Assembly: GCA_020849275.1 (NCBI GenBank)
Contig: JADLGO010000001.1
Span: 1-64,000 of the forward strand
Direction of reading: 5' to 3'
Length of the DNA stretch: 64,000 bases
Origin: Chthonomonadales bacterium
Lineage (GTDB): Bacteria; Armatimonadota; Chthonomonadetes; Chthonomonadales; CAJBBX01
A program made the translations under genes and the position numbers. The notes beneath the pieces are model-generated. The model was not told the origin of the DNA. It was given only the letters and a program-made list of their open reading frames with translations, and made no database searches. Positions 8,733 to 17,108 of this stretch are shown here, piece by piece (the stretch's first letter is position 1; each line of letters begins with the position of its first letter).

Positions 8733-9806
8733 ATGGACCCCGCGCCGACCACGCTCGCCGAGTTCGGCATCGAGCCGGCCTTCGCCATGCCGCGCCGCGA
8801 CGATTGGCGGATCGGAATGGTCGGATTTGGCAGTATCGCGCGCCACGCCCACGCGCCCGCCTACCGGGCGATGGGCTGGCCGATGGTCGCCGTTGCCGAC
8901 CCCGACTCTGGCGCACGCCGGGCCGCCCGCGACCTCGGCGTGTCCGCCGTCTACGACGACTACCGCGCTCTGATCGCCGATCCACGCGTCGAGGTGGTGG
9001 ACCTCCTCGCTCAGGCCAACGTGCGCGAGGAGGTCGTGGAGGCGGCCGCCGATGCGGGGAAGCCGCTCATCACCGAGAAGCCTCTGGCGCGCACCGTGGC
9101 CGAGTGCGAGCGCATGATCGGGCGCGCCGCGCGCGCCGGCATCGCGCTCGCCGTCCATCAGAACTACCGATGGATGCCGGCCAACTACGCGGCGCGCGCC
9201 CTCGTGCGGGCCGGATGGGTTGGGGAGCCCTATCTGGTCAGCATCCAGATATTCGGTAGCCAGGATGTGCACCTCGCCGGCCACGCCTTCTACGCAAGCT
9301 GTGACGACTTCCTCACGGTGCAGTGGGACAACCACCTGGCCGACCTGTTGCGCTGCTGGACCGGCCGGAATGCGCGCCGTGTGCTGGCCCGGACCGGGCG
9401 CATGGCCGGTCAGAGCTTCGCCAGCGACAACCTGATCTGCGTGCTCGCGGACTTCGGCCCCGGTCTCACCGGCCACGTCCTGCACCACGAGCTCCTGCGC
9501 TCCTCGCTCGCGTCGCAGCCGTGCCGCATCGACGGCGACGGCGGCTCGCTCGTCTTCGATCTCTGGGGCACAACGATCACGCTCGATTCGGTGCGGCTGG
9601 AGGGCGGGCCGCGCCGCATCGACCTGGCGCCGCTCGGCCTGCCGCCCTCGTTCGCCGGCAGCATGGGCGACTTCCTGGCGGCGGTCGAGGAGGGCCGCGA
9701 GCCGGAGGTGAGCGGCCGGCGAAACCTGGCGACGATCCGCACCATCATCGCGGAGCACGCGAGCGCGCGGGCTGGCGGCGTGTGGGTGGAGGTGGCCGCC
9801 GGATGA
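8733..9806 (+). CDS. Gfo/Idh/MocA-family NAD(P)-dependent oxidoreductase
   Basis: The 357-residue protein has an N-terminal Rossmann fold with GMVGFGSIARHAHAPAY (about residues 29-45) for the dinucleotide and the family motif ITEKPLA, whose lysine contacts cofactor and substrate. The C-terminal alpha/beta dimerisation domain follows, with HQNYRWMP at its start. Enzymes of this family oxidise, reduce or epimerise sugars and cyclitols in the cytoplasm. The ATG has GGGAGGAA nine bases upstream. It faces away from the secreted glycosidase at 5440-8529, so it may process a sugar that enzyme releases. Substrate is not predictable from sequence alone. Confidence 0.88.
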   Translation: MDPAPTTLAEFGIEPAFAMPRRDDWRIGMVGFGSIARHAHAPAYRAMGWPMVAVADPDSGARRAARDLGVSAVYDDYRALIADPRVEVVDLLAQANVREEVVEAAADAGKPLITEKPLARTVAECERMIGRAARAGIALAVHQNYRWMPANYAARALVRAGWVGEPYLVSIQIFGSQDVHLAGHAFYASCDDFLTVQWDNHLADLLRCWTGRNARRVLARTGRMAGQSFASDNLICVLADFGPGLTGHVLHHELLRSSLASQPCRIDGDGGSLVFDLWGTTITLDSVRLEGGPRRIDLAPLGLPPSFAGSMGDFLAAVEEGREPEVSGRRNLATIRTIIAEHASARAGGVWVEVAAG

Positions 9807-9900
9807 GGGCGCACCGCGCGGCGACGAAACCCGGTTCGCGCCGTCCACGTCTCGTAGGCGTGCGCGCGGCCGGCGGCGGCGAGCGCGCGGGAGGTGTGCC

Positions 9901-10242
9901 ATGTCCGAGCCAATGTGCCTCGCGCTGGCCTGGTCGCTCACCGGGGCGCTGCTCTGTGTGCTCGCGGTTCCGCTCATCCGCAGCCGCGTTCCTCGCAACC
10001 CATTCTATGGGTTCCGCACGCGCAAGACGCTTCGCTCCGACGCCATCTGGTATCCCGCGAATCGCTACGCCGGCCGTGCGCTGTTCGTCGCGGGCCTCGT
10101 CATCGCGGTCGGCGGCCTGCTGACCATGAGCATCGCCTGGGCGCTGCCGGCCGAGGTCGTCTGCTGGTTCGGGCTGGCGCTCATCGTCGTCCCGTTGACT
10201 GTCGCCGTCGCGAAGAGCCTGCTGTTCCTGCGGCGCCTGTAG
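9901..10242 (+). CDS. SdpI-family small membrane protein
   Basis: This 113-residue protein has three hydrophobic helices (about 8-26, 55-77 and 82-105) and the loop PRNPFYGFRTRKTL followed by WYPANRYAG, the conserved signature of the SdpI/YhfL family. In Bacillus subtilis SdpI gives immunity to the SdpC toxin and signals to a repressor; most family members elsewhere are uncharacterised. The start has GGGAGGTGTGCC upstream. Its last 62 bases overlap the end of the convergent GtaA-like gene on the other strand, an unusually long coding overlap. No SdpA/B/C-like gene is visible nearby, so an immunity role is not supported by context. Confidence 0.8.
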   Translation: MSEPMCLALAWSLTGALLCVLAVPLIRSRVPRNPFYGFRTRKTLRSDAIWYPANRYAGRALFVAGLVIAVGGLLTMSIAWALPAEVVCWFGLALIVVPLTVAVAKSLLFLRRL

Positions 10243-12829
10243 AGGCGGGGATCGCCGCGATCCCGACGTCGATGTACTGTCCGCCGGCCGTCTGGCGGCA
10301 GTGCACCGCGAGAACGTTCTCGCCCGCGCGCAGCGCCCGGCGGGCCGGCAACGACATCGGCGCCCGCACGTAGTCGACGGTGTAGCCGCCGAGGCGCGCG
10401 GCCGGGACGCCGTTCACGAACACCTCGGCGTCCTCGTCGTGGTGGATCCAGAGGCGGGGCTCGCGCGGCATCGCGGCGCCGAGGGTGAAGCGGCGGCGTA
10501 GCCATATGTCGCGCGTCGTCCACGTCGTCCCGATCCGCGCGCCCGGAGTGCCCGGCGCCCCGAACCCCGAGAGCCCCTCCCGCCAGCCCGAGTCGTCGAA
10601 CGCTGGCCGCGCCCAGTTCTCCGCCGGCCGCTCCAGCGTGTAACGCCAGGGCGCGGCCAGCGTGTCGGCGGCCGCGAGGGCGCGCACCACCGGCGCCGGG
10701 GTGGGCTGCGGCGCCCAGCTCGCCGTGACGCGGGCGCCGCGGGCGAACCAGGCTCGCCAGCCAGCCGGGTCGTTCATCAGCCGGATGAACGCGCCGCCGA
10801 CGACCGGCCGCGCCTGCATTCCGGCCTGGTCGGGCCGGTCGGTCCAATAGAAATCGGTCGCGGGCACGCGCTGCGGCGTGGCGTTCAGGAACGCCTCGAC
10901 CGGGCGGAGCAGCGCCTCGAAGTCCGCCTGGCGGTCGGCCAGGCTGGCCGACCAGACGCTCCAGTCAAGCTTCGTCCAGGCCTTGCGGCTGTCCAGTGGA
11001 AGGCCGTAGCGGTTCTGGGCGCGCAGGCAGAAGGCGACCTCGCGACGCGCCACGGACGGGGGGAAGAGCCCGAGCGCGAGCAGGTGGTCCCACACCAGGT
11101 TGTACTTCTGGCTCCAGGTGCCCGGGCGGTCGAACGCCAGCAGCGTGTGGTCGCCCTCGGTCGCCATCCGCGCCCAGCGCGCGGCATAGGCGCGCGCCAG
11201 GGCGGCGTAGCGGGCGCCCTCCCGCGCGCGGCCCGTCTGGCGGCAGAGGCCCGCATAGGCGCCGAGGGCTAGAATGGCCTTGACCGACAGGTTGGCGTTG
11301 TGCGCGAGATGGCCGGCGAAGTCGTCGGTGCAGAGCTGGTTCTCCGGGTCCATCCCCTTTCGCCGCAGGTAGTCGGCCCAGCGCCCGATCAGCGCCCAAT
11401 AGCGGCGCGCGAAGGCCGGGCTTCCCTCCGCCCTGGAGAGCGCCGCGACCATCAGGATCATGTTGGCGCTCTCCTCGACCGGCATCTGGTTCTCCTCGCT
11501 TCGCTCTCCGCCGCCATAGACCTGCCCGGTGGCGTGCGGGTAGGTGCCCAGGTCGTGCGGCGCGAAGGGGAAGCGCCAGCGCGGCGAGGCGGCGTAGTCC
11601 AGGACGGGAACGAGCATCGCGCGGGACAGGGCGGAGCCCATCAGCAGGAAGAGCGGCGACATCGGGTAGATGACATCGACGGTGGCGATGCAACCGTTGC
11701 TGAAGTTCTCCTTGGGGAAGAGGAGGGGCATGCCTCTGGCGTCGGCGGCGAGCTTGTTGGCGGCGATGCACTGGCGGTAGAGCAGTGCGCCGATGCGGGC
11801 GTAGGTCTCCCCTCCGGCGGCGCGAAGGGCGGCCAGGAGACGCTCGTCGAAGGCGCGGCTGCGCGCCTCGAGCGCGGGGTAGTCGGTGCGGGCGGAGCGC
11901 AGGAGGCCCTCCGCGTCCATGCCCGCGCGGCGCCAGTAGGGGCGCAGCATCTCCCCGAAGTACAGGATCGAGCGACGATCGTCGTAGGCCACCATCGCCT
12001 GGCGGGTGACGGGGCGCGCGTCCACGGGCGTCGCGGCGAAGGCGGCGGCGAGAACGACGCCGCGATCGTCGGCGCGGCGCGGCATGTCCGGGTCGTCGCG
12101 CCGGGGCAGCGCGCCCTGCTCGGCGAACGCGCGCCGCAGCGCCTCTCCGTCGCCGATGGCGGTGGCGACTCCCCGCGCGTCCGGCGCGGCCACATAGAGG
12201 TATCCCCAGTCGATGCGGACGTCGTCGCCGCGCGCGACGAGGATCGGCTGCTCGACGGTTCCGCAGCGCATCGCCTGTAGGCCGGGCACGCGCGCCCGTC
12301 CCCAGCGCACGGCCTGGCGCGGGGTGTTGACGGCGATCTCGCATCCCGCGTCGAAGTAGAGCGCCACGCGGTGCGAGCGGCCGTCGGAGGCGCGGGCGCG
12401 CCAGGTGAGGTAGGTGACGGGCCGTGAGAGCGTGTCCAGGTCCTCGGGCAGCATCGGTGAGAGGAACGTGAGCGCCAGCGAGACGCCCGCGCCCTGAAAG
12501 CGGTAGACGGTCCGCGTGGGGCGCACTTCCAGGGAGACCTGGGGGAGCGCGGGCGCGTCCGCGGGGTCGGAGCCCATCAGGCGGTAGACGCGGCCATCGA
12601 TCCGCACCAGGCTGCGCATCGCCTGCGCGCGGCCGGTCCAGTGCACGGTGGCGGCGTCCGTCAGCCGGTCGGCGGGCGACCAGATGCTGAAGTAGGGGTC
12701 GTGCGTGACGAGGGGTACCGATGGCGGCCGGAAGGCGCACAGGGCACGGGGCGCCACGTTCGTGAACAGGCACGGCAGCAGCACGAACGCCACGCATCGG
12801 GCGAGGACGCGCGCGGTGGCAAGGCGCAC
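10181..12829 (-). CDS. Secreted GtaA-like glutaminase/glycosidase (DUF4965-DUF1793 type) with C-terminal sugar-binding module
   Basis: The GTG at 12829 is chosen because CCAGGAGGCC precedes it and it opens a signal-peptide-like stretch (VRLATARVLARCVAFVLLP). The 882-residue product then shows VPLVTHDPYFSIWSPAD, the N-terminal signature of fungal/bacterial glutaminase A-like proteins. A six-hairpin region follows, with LLFPKENFSNGCIATVDVIY, PHDLGTYPHATGQVY and GTWSQKYNLVWDHLL. Residues after about 730 add a galactose-binding-like beta domain (WRYTLERPAENWARPAFDD, and WLRRRFTL). Family members are called glutaminases after Aspergillus GtaA, but many lie in glycan-degradation settings, so true activity is uncertain. 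The 3' end overlaps the SdpI-like gene tail to tail by 62 bases. Confidence 0.8.
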   Translation of the reverse strand: MRLATARVLARCVAFVLLPCLFTNVAPRALCAFRPPSVPLVTHDPYFSIWSPADRLTDAATVHWTGRAQAMRSLVRIDGRVYRLMGSDPADAPALPQVSLEVRPTRTVYRFQGAGVSLALTFLSPMLPEDLDTLSRPVTYLTWRARASDGRSHRVALYFDAGCEIAVNTPRQAVRWGRARVPGLQAMRCGTVEQPILVARGDDVRIDWGYLYVAAPDARGVATAIGDGEALRRAFAEQGALPRRDDPDMPRRADDRGVVLAAAFAATPVDARPVTRQAMVAYDDRRSILYFGEMLRPYWRRAGMDAEGLLRSARTDYPALEARSRAFDERLLAALRAAGGETYARIGALLYRQCIAANKLAADARGMPLLFPKENFSNGCIATVDVIYPMSPLFLLMGSALSRAMLVPVLDYAASPRWRFPFAPHDLGTYPHATGQVYGGGERSEENQMPVEESANMILMVAALSRAEGSPAFARRYWALIGRWADYLRRKGMDPENQLCTDDFAGHLAHNANLSVKAILALGAYAGLCRQTGRAREGARYAALARAYAARWARMATEGDHTLLAFDRPGTWSQKYNLVWDHLLALGLFPPSVARREVAFCLRAQNRYGLPLDSRKAWTKLDWSVWSASLADRQADFEALLRPVEAFLNATPQRVPATDFYWTDRPDQAGMQARPVVGGAFIRLMNDPAGWRAWFARGARVTASWAPQPTPAPVVRALAAADTLAAPWRYTLERPAENWARPAFDDSGWREGLSGFGAPGTPGARIGTTWTTRDIWLRRRFTLGAAMPREPRLWIHHDEDAEVFVNGVPAARLGGYTVDYVRAPMSLPARRALRAGENVLAVHCRQTAGGQYIDVGIAAIPASTGAAGTAGSSRRRQSTGRR

Positions 12830-12971
12830 GATGGGCCTCCTGGCCGCGCCGCGGTGGGCGCGGACCGGGCACGAGACGGCGGCCGCACGCGTACATCCTG
12901 ATCGGGCGGCCGCGCCCGTTTCATGGTACCACACGCCTGCCAACTGAACCGCCCGACGAGGAGTGATCGCA

Positions 12972-13787
12972 ATGCCCGAGAGCTACATGCCGAACGAGGC
13001 CGACGTACGCTTCTTCCACCAGAACGGGTACTGGGTTGCGCCGAGCATCTTCGGCGCCGACCTGGTGGAGCGCGCCCGCGAGCACATGGAGATGCTGCGG
13101 CGCAAGGAGTTCGAGAAGGGCGAGGAGCCGCTGGCGCACTACCAGCCGAGTGGCGACGCGGCGCTCGGCCTGCTGAAGATCGACAACGGCTGGTGGGCCG
13201 ACCGCGTGATCGAGCGGATCGCCACGAGCGCGGCGCTCGGCCAGGTGGCCTCGGCGCTCCTCGGGGCGCCGAAGGTGCGGCTCTGGCACGACCAGGTGCT
13301 TCTGAAGCCGGGCGGGGGCGGCGCGGCCGGCCACGTCGGGTGGCACCAGGATCGCGGTTACTGGGCCTCCAGCAGCACCGCCGACATGCTCACCGCCTGG
13401 GTGGCGCTGGACGACGTGGACGAGTCGAACGGGTGCATGCGCGTGGTGCCCGGCAGCAACCACTGGGGGCTCGTGAACGAGAGCGACTTCTTCAACCCGG
13501 ACATGGAGGGCCAGCGCGAGCGGATGCGGGTTCCCGAGGGCGCGGAGTGGGGCGAGGTACCTCTCATCATGTGTGCCGGGCAAGCGAGCTTTCATCACTG
13601 CATGACGCTGCACGGCAGCGGGCCCAACCGTACCGATCGGCCCAGGCGCTCCGTGGCAGTGCACCTGATGTCGGGCGAGGCGCGGCTGGTGGCGGGCAAG
13701 GGGCACGCGAACGAGCGCGTGCTCGGCGGCCGCGACGGTGACCCCTTCGCCGGCCCCCGGTTCCCGCTCGTCTGGCCCGCCGCGTAA
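12972..13787 (+). CDS. Phytanoyl-CoA dioxygenase (PhyH)-family Fe(II)/2-oxoglutarate oxygenase
   Basis: The 271-residue protein carries the facial triad of this family: WHQDRGYW supplies His-x-Asp and the distal HGSGPNRTDRPRRS supplies the second His and the 2-oxoglutarate-binding Arg. NGCMRVVPGSNHWG is the usual conserved loop. Such enzymes hydroxylate small molecules in the cytoplasm. The ATG at 12972 sits eight bases after GAGGAG; a GTG three codons earlier is inside that site and is less likely. It is divergent from the GtaA-like gene and convergent with the next small gene, with only two bases between them. The substrate cannot be inferred from the neighbours. Confidence 0.87.
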   Translation: MPESYMPNEADVRFFHQNGYWVAPSIFGADLVERAREHMEMLRRKEFEKGEEPLAHYQPSGDAALGLLKIDNGWWADRVIERIATSAALGQVASALLGAPKVRLWHDQVLLKPGGGGAAGHVGWHQDRGYWASSSTADMLTAWVALDDVDESNGCMRVVPGSNHWGLVNESDFFNPDMEGQRERMRVPEGAEWGEVPLIMCAGQASFHHCMTLHGSGPNRTDRPRRSVAVHLMSGEARLVAGKGHANERVLGGRDGDPFAGPRFPLVWPAA

Positions 13788-13789
13788 CC

Positions 13790-14188
13790 TCAGTCCGTCA
13801 CGCCGGGACCGTTTGGCGGCGGGGGCATCTGGGTGGGCGGCAGGTTGTTACCCCCGGGCGGCGCGCTGTAGTTGGCCGCGGGCGCGCCGCCCAGCGTGCC
13901 CGCAGGGCCTCCGCCGGGAGCGCCCGGCATCGTCGGGCCGCGCAAGAGCGGGCTCGCAACGAGCCCCTTCTGCGTTGCCTCCCCGAGCAACTCACGCTCC
14001 GCCGGCGTCATGCGCGCCGGGTCGCCGCCGCTGCGCAGCAGGACCGCGTTGGCCGCGCGCGCGAGCGACGCCGTCCGCGCTGGCTCGGACCGCTGCTCGG
14101 GAGCCGCCCGGAGCAGCATCACCACGGCCGCGATCAGGGCGAGAACGCACACACCGGCCAGCGCCGCGATCGCCGTTCTCCTCCGCAT
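13790..14188 (-). CDS. Small membrane-anchored Pro/Gly-rich protein, function unknown
   Basis: The 132-residue product has one N-terminal hydrophobic segment (about 6-27) after MRRRT, which may be a signal anchor, and a helical part (about 35-85) with RMTPAERELLGEATQKGL. Its tail is very rich in Pro, Gly and Asn (for example GGNNLPPTQMPPPPNGPG). The start has GGGGAGGGG upstream. It lies 105 bases downstream of the YVTN-phosphoesterase gene on the same strand, so co-transcription is plausible. I recognise no family. A surface or periplasmic spacer role would fit but is unproven. Confidence 0.6.
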   Translation of the reverse strand: MRRRTAIAALAGVCVLALIAAVVMLLRAAPEQRSEPARTASLARAANAVLLRSGGDPARMTPAERELLGEATQKGLVASPLLRGPTMPGAPGGGPAGTLGGAPAANYSAPPGGNNLPPTQMPPPPNGPGVTD

Positions 14189-14292
14189 GGTCCCCTCCCC
14201 TCGTTGCATCCTCGGCGGTCCAACACCGTTCTGTCTCGTTCCGGGGAGGAAGGGTTCCCACGGCCGGGTCCGGCTCGGGGCCCGTCGCGCTC

Positions 14293-16875
14293 TCAGTCGT
14301 CGCCGTCGGGCTCGGCGGGTGGGTCGAACTTGCGCCATGGAAACGGCTCCGCGGGCCGACAGGCCGACCAGACGGCGCGCGCCACGACCGTCGGGTTCAC
14401 GCGGTCCACGTCCGACCAGTCCTGCCGCAGCGAGGCGGCCGCCAGCCGCCGCCGCTCGCCCTTCAGCGCGCGGGTCGGCGGGTTGAGCTCGTCCAGGCGC
14501 ACGCGAGCGGGCCGATGGACGAAAGGCCGCCAGTCCGGGCGGGTCGTGAAGCACGCGGTCATCGGCTGGCCCGTGCGGTCGAAGCGGTTCATCGGCGGAA
14601 GGCCGAGCACGAGCCCCATCGTGCGAACGAGGGACGTGTGGTTGTAGGGTTCGTGCACCACCGCGCCACGCCGCGTGTAGGGCGAGACGCAGAAGGCCAG
14701 CGTGCGGTGGCCGTCCACGTGGTCGAGGCCGAGTTGCGAGTCGTCCTCGATGATGAGGATCAGGGTCTCGCGCCAGAATCGCGAGTGGGAGATCCGGTCC
14801 ACGATGCGGCCCATCGCCAGGTCGTTGTCGGCCACGGCGGCGCGCGGCGTGGGCATGCCCGGCGAGGTGCCGGACGTGTGGTTGTTCGGCAGCAGCAGGA
14901 TGCATAGCGATGGCATCGTGCCGCTCTTCTCGAAGGCGTCCAGGTCGGCCAGGAACTGGTCGGCGCGCCACTGGTCGCTCACGATGGAGGGGAACCCGAT
15001 GAAGCGCGGGTGCAGGAACGGCCGAAGCGCCACGTTGTCGGTGTCGGCGGTGATCTGGTAGCGGCCGGCCCCGGAGCGGTAGTCGTCCCACAACTCCTTC
15101 CACGTGGGCCGTCGGCCAGGATCGGGACCGACGATGCGTGGCCGGTTCACGAACTCGCCGTAGACCCGCACGCTCACCCCCTCGGCCGCAGCCGCATTCC
15201 AGAGGAAGCCGGCGGGCGAGTAGGCCAATGGGTCGCCGCCGTTGTAGGGGTAGCTGCGGACATTGGCGCTGTAGTTCTGCTCCATGTAGCCGTTGGCGAC
15301 GGACGAGGAGGTCCACTGGTGCCCGTCGGCCGAGTTGGTGCCGCTCGTGTAGGTGTTGTCCAGGAGCACGAACTCGCGGGCGAGGGCGTGGTGGTTGGGC
15401 GTGACCTGCTCACCGAACAGCGTGAGCGACGCGTCGCCGTTGCCCTCGGGCATGTCGCCGAGCGTGCTGTCGTAGGTGTGGTTCTCCTTGATGATGTAGA
15501 CCACGTGGCGGAACACGCTGGGCTCGCCCACGCGCTCGGGCACCGGCACGGGCTTTCGCCCGCGCCGCGCCTGGAGCGTGGGGCGCCAGCGGTTGTTGGC
15601 GGCCACCCGCCGCGTCTGGGCGGCGATGTCGGCGACGTCGCCCGGCGCCACGAACTGCACGGTGCCCACGCTGTCATGAACGCCCAGGCCGCCCGTGCGG
15701 CCGGCTGGACGGGCGCCGATGCCCTTCGTGCTCGCCACGTACAGCCGTCCGTCGCCGCCGGCGGCCACGGCGACGGGGTACCACCCGGCCGCAAACCAGC
15801 CCGTCACGCGCGGTCCGGGGGCAAGGTCAACGGCGGCCACGGCGTTCGCTCCGCCGCACGCCACCCAGAGCCGCCGGCCGTCGGCCGAGAGCGCGACGGC
15901 GGTGGGCATCTGGCCGAAGCCCGGGTCACGCGGCGGCCGCAGCGTCAGGCGCCCGGTTTCCCGCAGCGACGCCGTGTCGACCAGCGAGAGGTCGTCGCCA
16001 TCGGAGTTTGCGACGTAGAGGGTGCGGCCGTCCCGCGATAGCGCCAGGCCGGAGGGCTGCCGGCCGACCGGCACGTCGGTCGCCGCGCCGGTTGCGAGGT
16101 CGACGACGCTCAGGCTGCCGCGGAGCGCCGCGTCGGTGCGGCGGTCGACGCGCACCGGCGTTCCGGCGGAGAGCTCCGTGCCGTCGGCCTCGGCGGGGGG
16201 CACGGCCCCTCCGCGGTTGGCGACGTAGAGGGTACGGCCGTCGGGCGAGAGCAGGATGCGGTAGGGGCAAACGCCCACCGGGAACGTGCGGGTGACGGCA
16301 AGGCCGGCAACGTCCAGCTCGGCAACGGCGTTGCGCACGCTGAGCGCCACGTAGATCCGCTTGCCGTCAGGCGCCACGGCGATGCCCGTGGGCTGAGGGT
16401 TGGCGGGCTGCCCGCGCGGCGGTCGCGCCCCGGCGGGCTCGACGGCCAGCGTGCCGACGGACTTCCAGGCGCCGTCGCGATCCGACAGGAGGCTCACGCG
16501 GCCGTTGCCGCCGGAGACATAGAGCGTGTCGCCGGCAGGGCTCCACGCCACGCCGAGCGGGCCGCCGCCCATGGCGACCTGCCCGCGCGGCTCGCCGTCC
16601 GCTCCGAAGAGCGCGACGCGGGCGGTGGCGAGGACGGCCAGCGTCCGGCCATCGGGGGAGAGCGCGATGTCCTTGGGGCGCGCGCCCTCGAGCCGCTCGA
16701 CCCTGCCGACCGGCGTGATCATCTGGTTGGTCGAGACCAGGTAGGCCCCAGAGGGCTGCCCGCCGAGCGTGCGGTAGGTGGCCTGCGAAGCCACGACGAC
16801 GGCCCCGATGGCGATGATGGAGACGGCGGCCGCTGCGGCGACGAACCGTCCGAGCGCTCTGCGTTTGACATACAT
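14293..16875 (-). CDS. YVTN beta-propeller fused to phosphoesterase (alkaline phosphatase superfamily)
   Basis: The 860-residue protein begins with a signal anchor (MYVKRRALGRF, then hydrophobic 12-32). Residues about 50-430 form a beta-propeller with repeated SPDGRTLYVANRGG-type YVTN motifs. The C-terminal half (about 480-830) is a phosphoesterase of the acid phosphatase/phospholipase C-like family. It has VVYIIKENHTYDSTLGDMPEG, where Glu-Asn-His-Thr is the conserved active-site start, and the metal-binding IIEDDSQLGLDHVDGHR. The enzyme is expected to act outside the cytoplasmic membrane on phosphate esters. The ATG at 16875 has GGAGGAAGCCG upstream; the longer open frame is rejected. This fusion occurs in Armatimonadota, Acidobacteria and Planctomycetes as far as I know, with no tested role. 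Confidence 0.87.
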   Translation of the reverse strand: MYVKRRALGRFVAAAAAVSIIAIGAVVVASQATYRTLGGQPSGAYLVSTNQMITPVGRVERLEGARPKDIALSPDGRTLAVLATARVALFGADGEPRGQVAMGGGPLGVAWSPAGDTLYVSGGNGRVSLLSDRDGAWKSVGTLAVEPAGARPPRGQPANPQPTGIAVAPDGKRIYVALSVRNAVAELDVAGLAVTRTFPVGVCPYRILLSPDGRTLYVANRGGAVPPAEADGTELSAGTPVRVDRRTDAALRGSLSVVDLATGAATDVPVGRQPSGLALSRDGRTLYVANSDGDDLSLVDTASLRETGRLTLRPPRDPGFGQMPTAVALSADGRRLWVACGGANAVAAVDLAPGPRVTGWFAAGWYPVAVAAGGDGRLYVASTKGIGARPAGRTGGLGVHDSVGTVQFVAPGDVADIAAQTRRVAANNRWRPTLQARRGRKPVPVPERVGEPSVFRHVVYIIKENHTYDSTLGDMPEGNGDASLTLFGEQVTPNHHALAREFVLLDNTYTSGTNSADGHQWTSSSVANGYMEQNYSANVRSYPYNGGDPLAYSPAGFLWNAAAAEGVSVRVYGEFVNRPRIVGPDPGRRPTWKELWDDYRSGAGRYQITADTDNVALRPFLHPRFIGFPSIVSDQWRADQFLADLDAFEKSGTMPSLCILLLPNNHTSGTSPGMPTPRAAVADNDLAMGRIVDRISHSRFWRETLILIIEDDSQLGLDHVDGHRTLAFCVSPYTRRGAVVHEPYNHTSLVRTMGLVLGLPPMNRFDRTGQPMTACFTTRPDWRPFVHRPARVRLDELNPPTRALKGERRRLAAASLRQDWSDVDRVNPTVVARAVWSACRPAEPFPWRKFDPPAEPDGDD

Positions 16876-17020
16876 CGGCTTCCTCCTGCCTGCTGCTCGA
16901 CCGCGACGCGCGGCTTCGGCCGGGCCACGCCGGTGGCGTGCCGGCTGCCCGCGCCGGGGGGTCTGTTCCACGCCGCGCGCGCCCCGTCCTCCGGCGGCCG
17001 CCGGCGCTCTTCCGCGCCCC

Positions 17021-17049
17021 TTGACGCCTGGCGGAACCGGGCGTACACT
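17021..17049 (+). promoter_or_regulatory. Sigma-70-type promoter upstream of the PepSY gene
   Basis: TTGACG is followed after exactly 17 bases by TACACT. The predicted start site near 17056 leaves about 53 bases to the ATG at 17109. Confidence 0.6.
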
Positions 17050-17108
17050 ACAGGCAGAGGCCGCCTCTCCCCCGATGTCGCGGCCGCGTTCCCTGGAGAG
17101 GTGCAGCG

